In this document: piece after piece, positions 63,389 through 64,000 of the stretch
Layout: every line of letters begins with the position of its first letter
Position numbering within the stretch: the stretch's first letter is position 1
From: Gammaproteobacteria bacterium HGW-Gammaproteobacteria-15
Lineage (GTDB): Bacteria; Pseudomonadota; Gammaproteobacteria; Enterobacterales; Alteromonadaceae
Assembly (NCBI GenBank): GCA_002840125.1
Contig: PGZF01000001.1
Span: forward strand, 1,183,237-1,247,236
DNA: 64,000 nucleotides
Direction: 5' to 3'
Made by a program: the position numbers and the translations under genes
The notes under the pieces: generated by a model
Seen by the model: the letters and a program-made list of their open reading frames with translations, nothing else
Told to the model about the DNA's origin: nothing
Databases searched by the model: none

Positions 63389-64000
63389 ATGTATCTGGCT
63401 GAACTGCAGTTTAAGGTAATAGCTGATACCGACTTTACTAGCGCCGAAAGTGCTATTCGCCGCTATATTGAAACCCTGATATTTAATGGCCAGGTGCTGG
63501 GGCGGGAATTTCCAACCGCTTGGCAGCAAGACAGCTTTAACAGCCGCATAGTGTTGCCGGATGAGCAGGCTTTACAACAAAAACAGCACAGAGCCAAAGG
63601 CCTGGATGCACTGCAGCAGTTAGCTAACGCAGGCCTGGCTTATCCGCAAGTCCATATTCTGGGGATGGATCTGATGTCGCAGCATAGCGATCCCTGTCAC
63701 AACGCAGATTTTTATATTCTGTACAGCCGTTTTAATGACACCTGCTCACCGGTACGCTGCGGTGAACATTTTGCGCCAGTGCCATTATATCGGCTGAACA
63801 CAGAAACGGCAGATCATGAACAGCTTATTCGCTGGCAGTTGCAATACCAAGCGCTGGACGAGATACAAATGCAGCAAACACGGGTACTGGTTAAAAGTGC
63901 AGAGCGCAGTTTGCAGCAGCTAAACAGCAGATTAAATAAACAAGGCCGGCAACTGGCACGCCGGTTAGAAAAAGCCAATAACAAAACGGTGTACTATGCG
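63389..64000 (+). CDS. DUF2310 Zn-ribbon protein, 3' end outside window
   Basis: 204 codons to the window edge, no stop. Begins MYLAELQFKVIADTDFTSAE; then LIFNGQVLGREFPT, LANAGLAYPQVHILGMDLMS, FYILYSRFNDTCSPVRCGEH and FAPVPLYRL, LIRWQLQYQALDEIQMQQTR. This matches DUF2310. SPVRCGEH includes one Cys of a probable zinc ribbon; the rest should lie beyond base 64000. Function unknown. Confidence 0.85.
   Translation, partial: MYLAELQFKVIADTDFTSAESAIRRYIETLIFNGQVLGREFPTAWQQDSFNSRIVLPDEQALQQKQHRAKGLDALQQLANAGLAYPQVHILGMDLMSQHSDPCHNADFYILYSRFNDTCSPVRCGEHFAPVPLYRLNTETADHEQLIRWQLQYQALDEIQMQQTRVLVKSAERSLQQLNSRLNKQGRQLARRLEKANNKTVYYA

Overview
The window looks like chromosome from a marine or freshwater gammaproteobacterium of the Rheinheimera / Arsukibacterium / Alishewanella type. 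This is inferred from the pncC-recA ... mutS ... rpoS-nlpD-popT-pcm-surE-truD-ispF-ispD-ftsB backbone, from DUF3192 and DUF2310 genes typical of Alteromonadales-like bacteria, and from glutamine- and leucine-rich coding. No rRNA, tRNA or CRISPR array was seen.

Layout. (1) 1-17054, minus strand: an extracellular contractile injection system (eCIS, Afp/PVC/MAC-like). It runs from a DUF4255 cap protein through an unknown protein, sheath, two tube proteins, DUF5908, LysM protein, VgrG-like spike, PAAR tip, gp25, a giant baseplate J protein, a fibre-like protein and a second baseplate protein, to a tape measure protein that leaves the window at base 1. The tape measure carries a 633-bp tandem duplication. 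No AAA+ ATPase or toxin gene is visible; they may lie to the left. (2) 17430-19248: an apbE flavin transferase, convergent with a periplasmic solute-binding protein gene. (3) 19351-39089, minus strand: about 18 tightly packed genes that look like one operon. It encodes an HzsA-like haem lipoprotein, two outer-membrane barrels, TlpA, DUF4266, DUF3570, a coiled-coil protein, three TPR-type proteins, a small exported protein, an ExbB-ExbD-ExbD-TonB/AgmX motor, a DUF1588-like CXXCH protein, a LamG haem lipoprotein and a Tat-exported DUF1501-like protein. Every product is predicted to act in the envelope, so I read it as an undescribed trans-envelope redox machine. (4) 39201-40853: recA with terminator, promoter and LexA box, and pncC. 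(5) 41223-44394: a three-gene exported sugar-oxidation operon (DUF1080, GMC oxidoreductase, gluconate 2-dehydrogenase subunit 3-like). (6) About 44400-49600: a foreign-looking island with an AlbA_2 protein, an IS110-family transposase remnant and a helicase-nuclease, a candidate defence locus. (7) 49646-54237: mutS, a 97-bp inverted-repeat element, and a benE-gntR operon with a likely operator. (8) 54279-61113: the rpoS-to-ftsB block. (9) 61187-64000: small conserved or hypothetical genes.

How parts may work together. The eCIS genes overlap or nearly touch and probably form one transcript starting in the AT-rich gap before apbE. ApbE could flavinylate the DUF3570 protein of the large operon, which has a DxVSGAS motif resembling ApbE targets. 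The island sits between recA and mutS, close to the mutS-rpoS interval known to be variable in other gammaproteobacteria.

Limits: all assignments come from reading the sequence and remembered family features. No database search was run, and several start codons were moved to fit ribosome binding sites, as stated in each entry.
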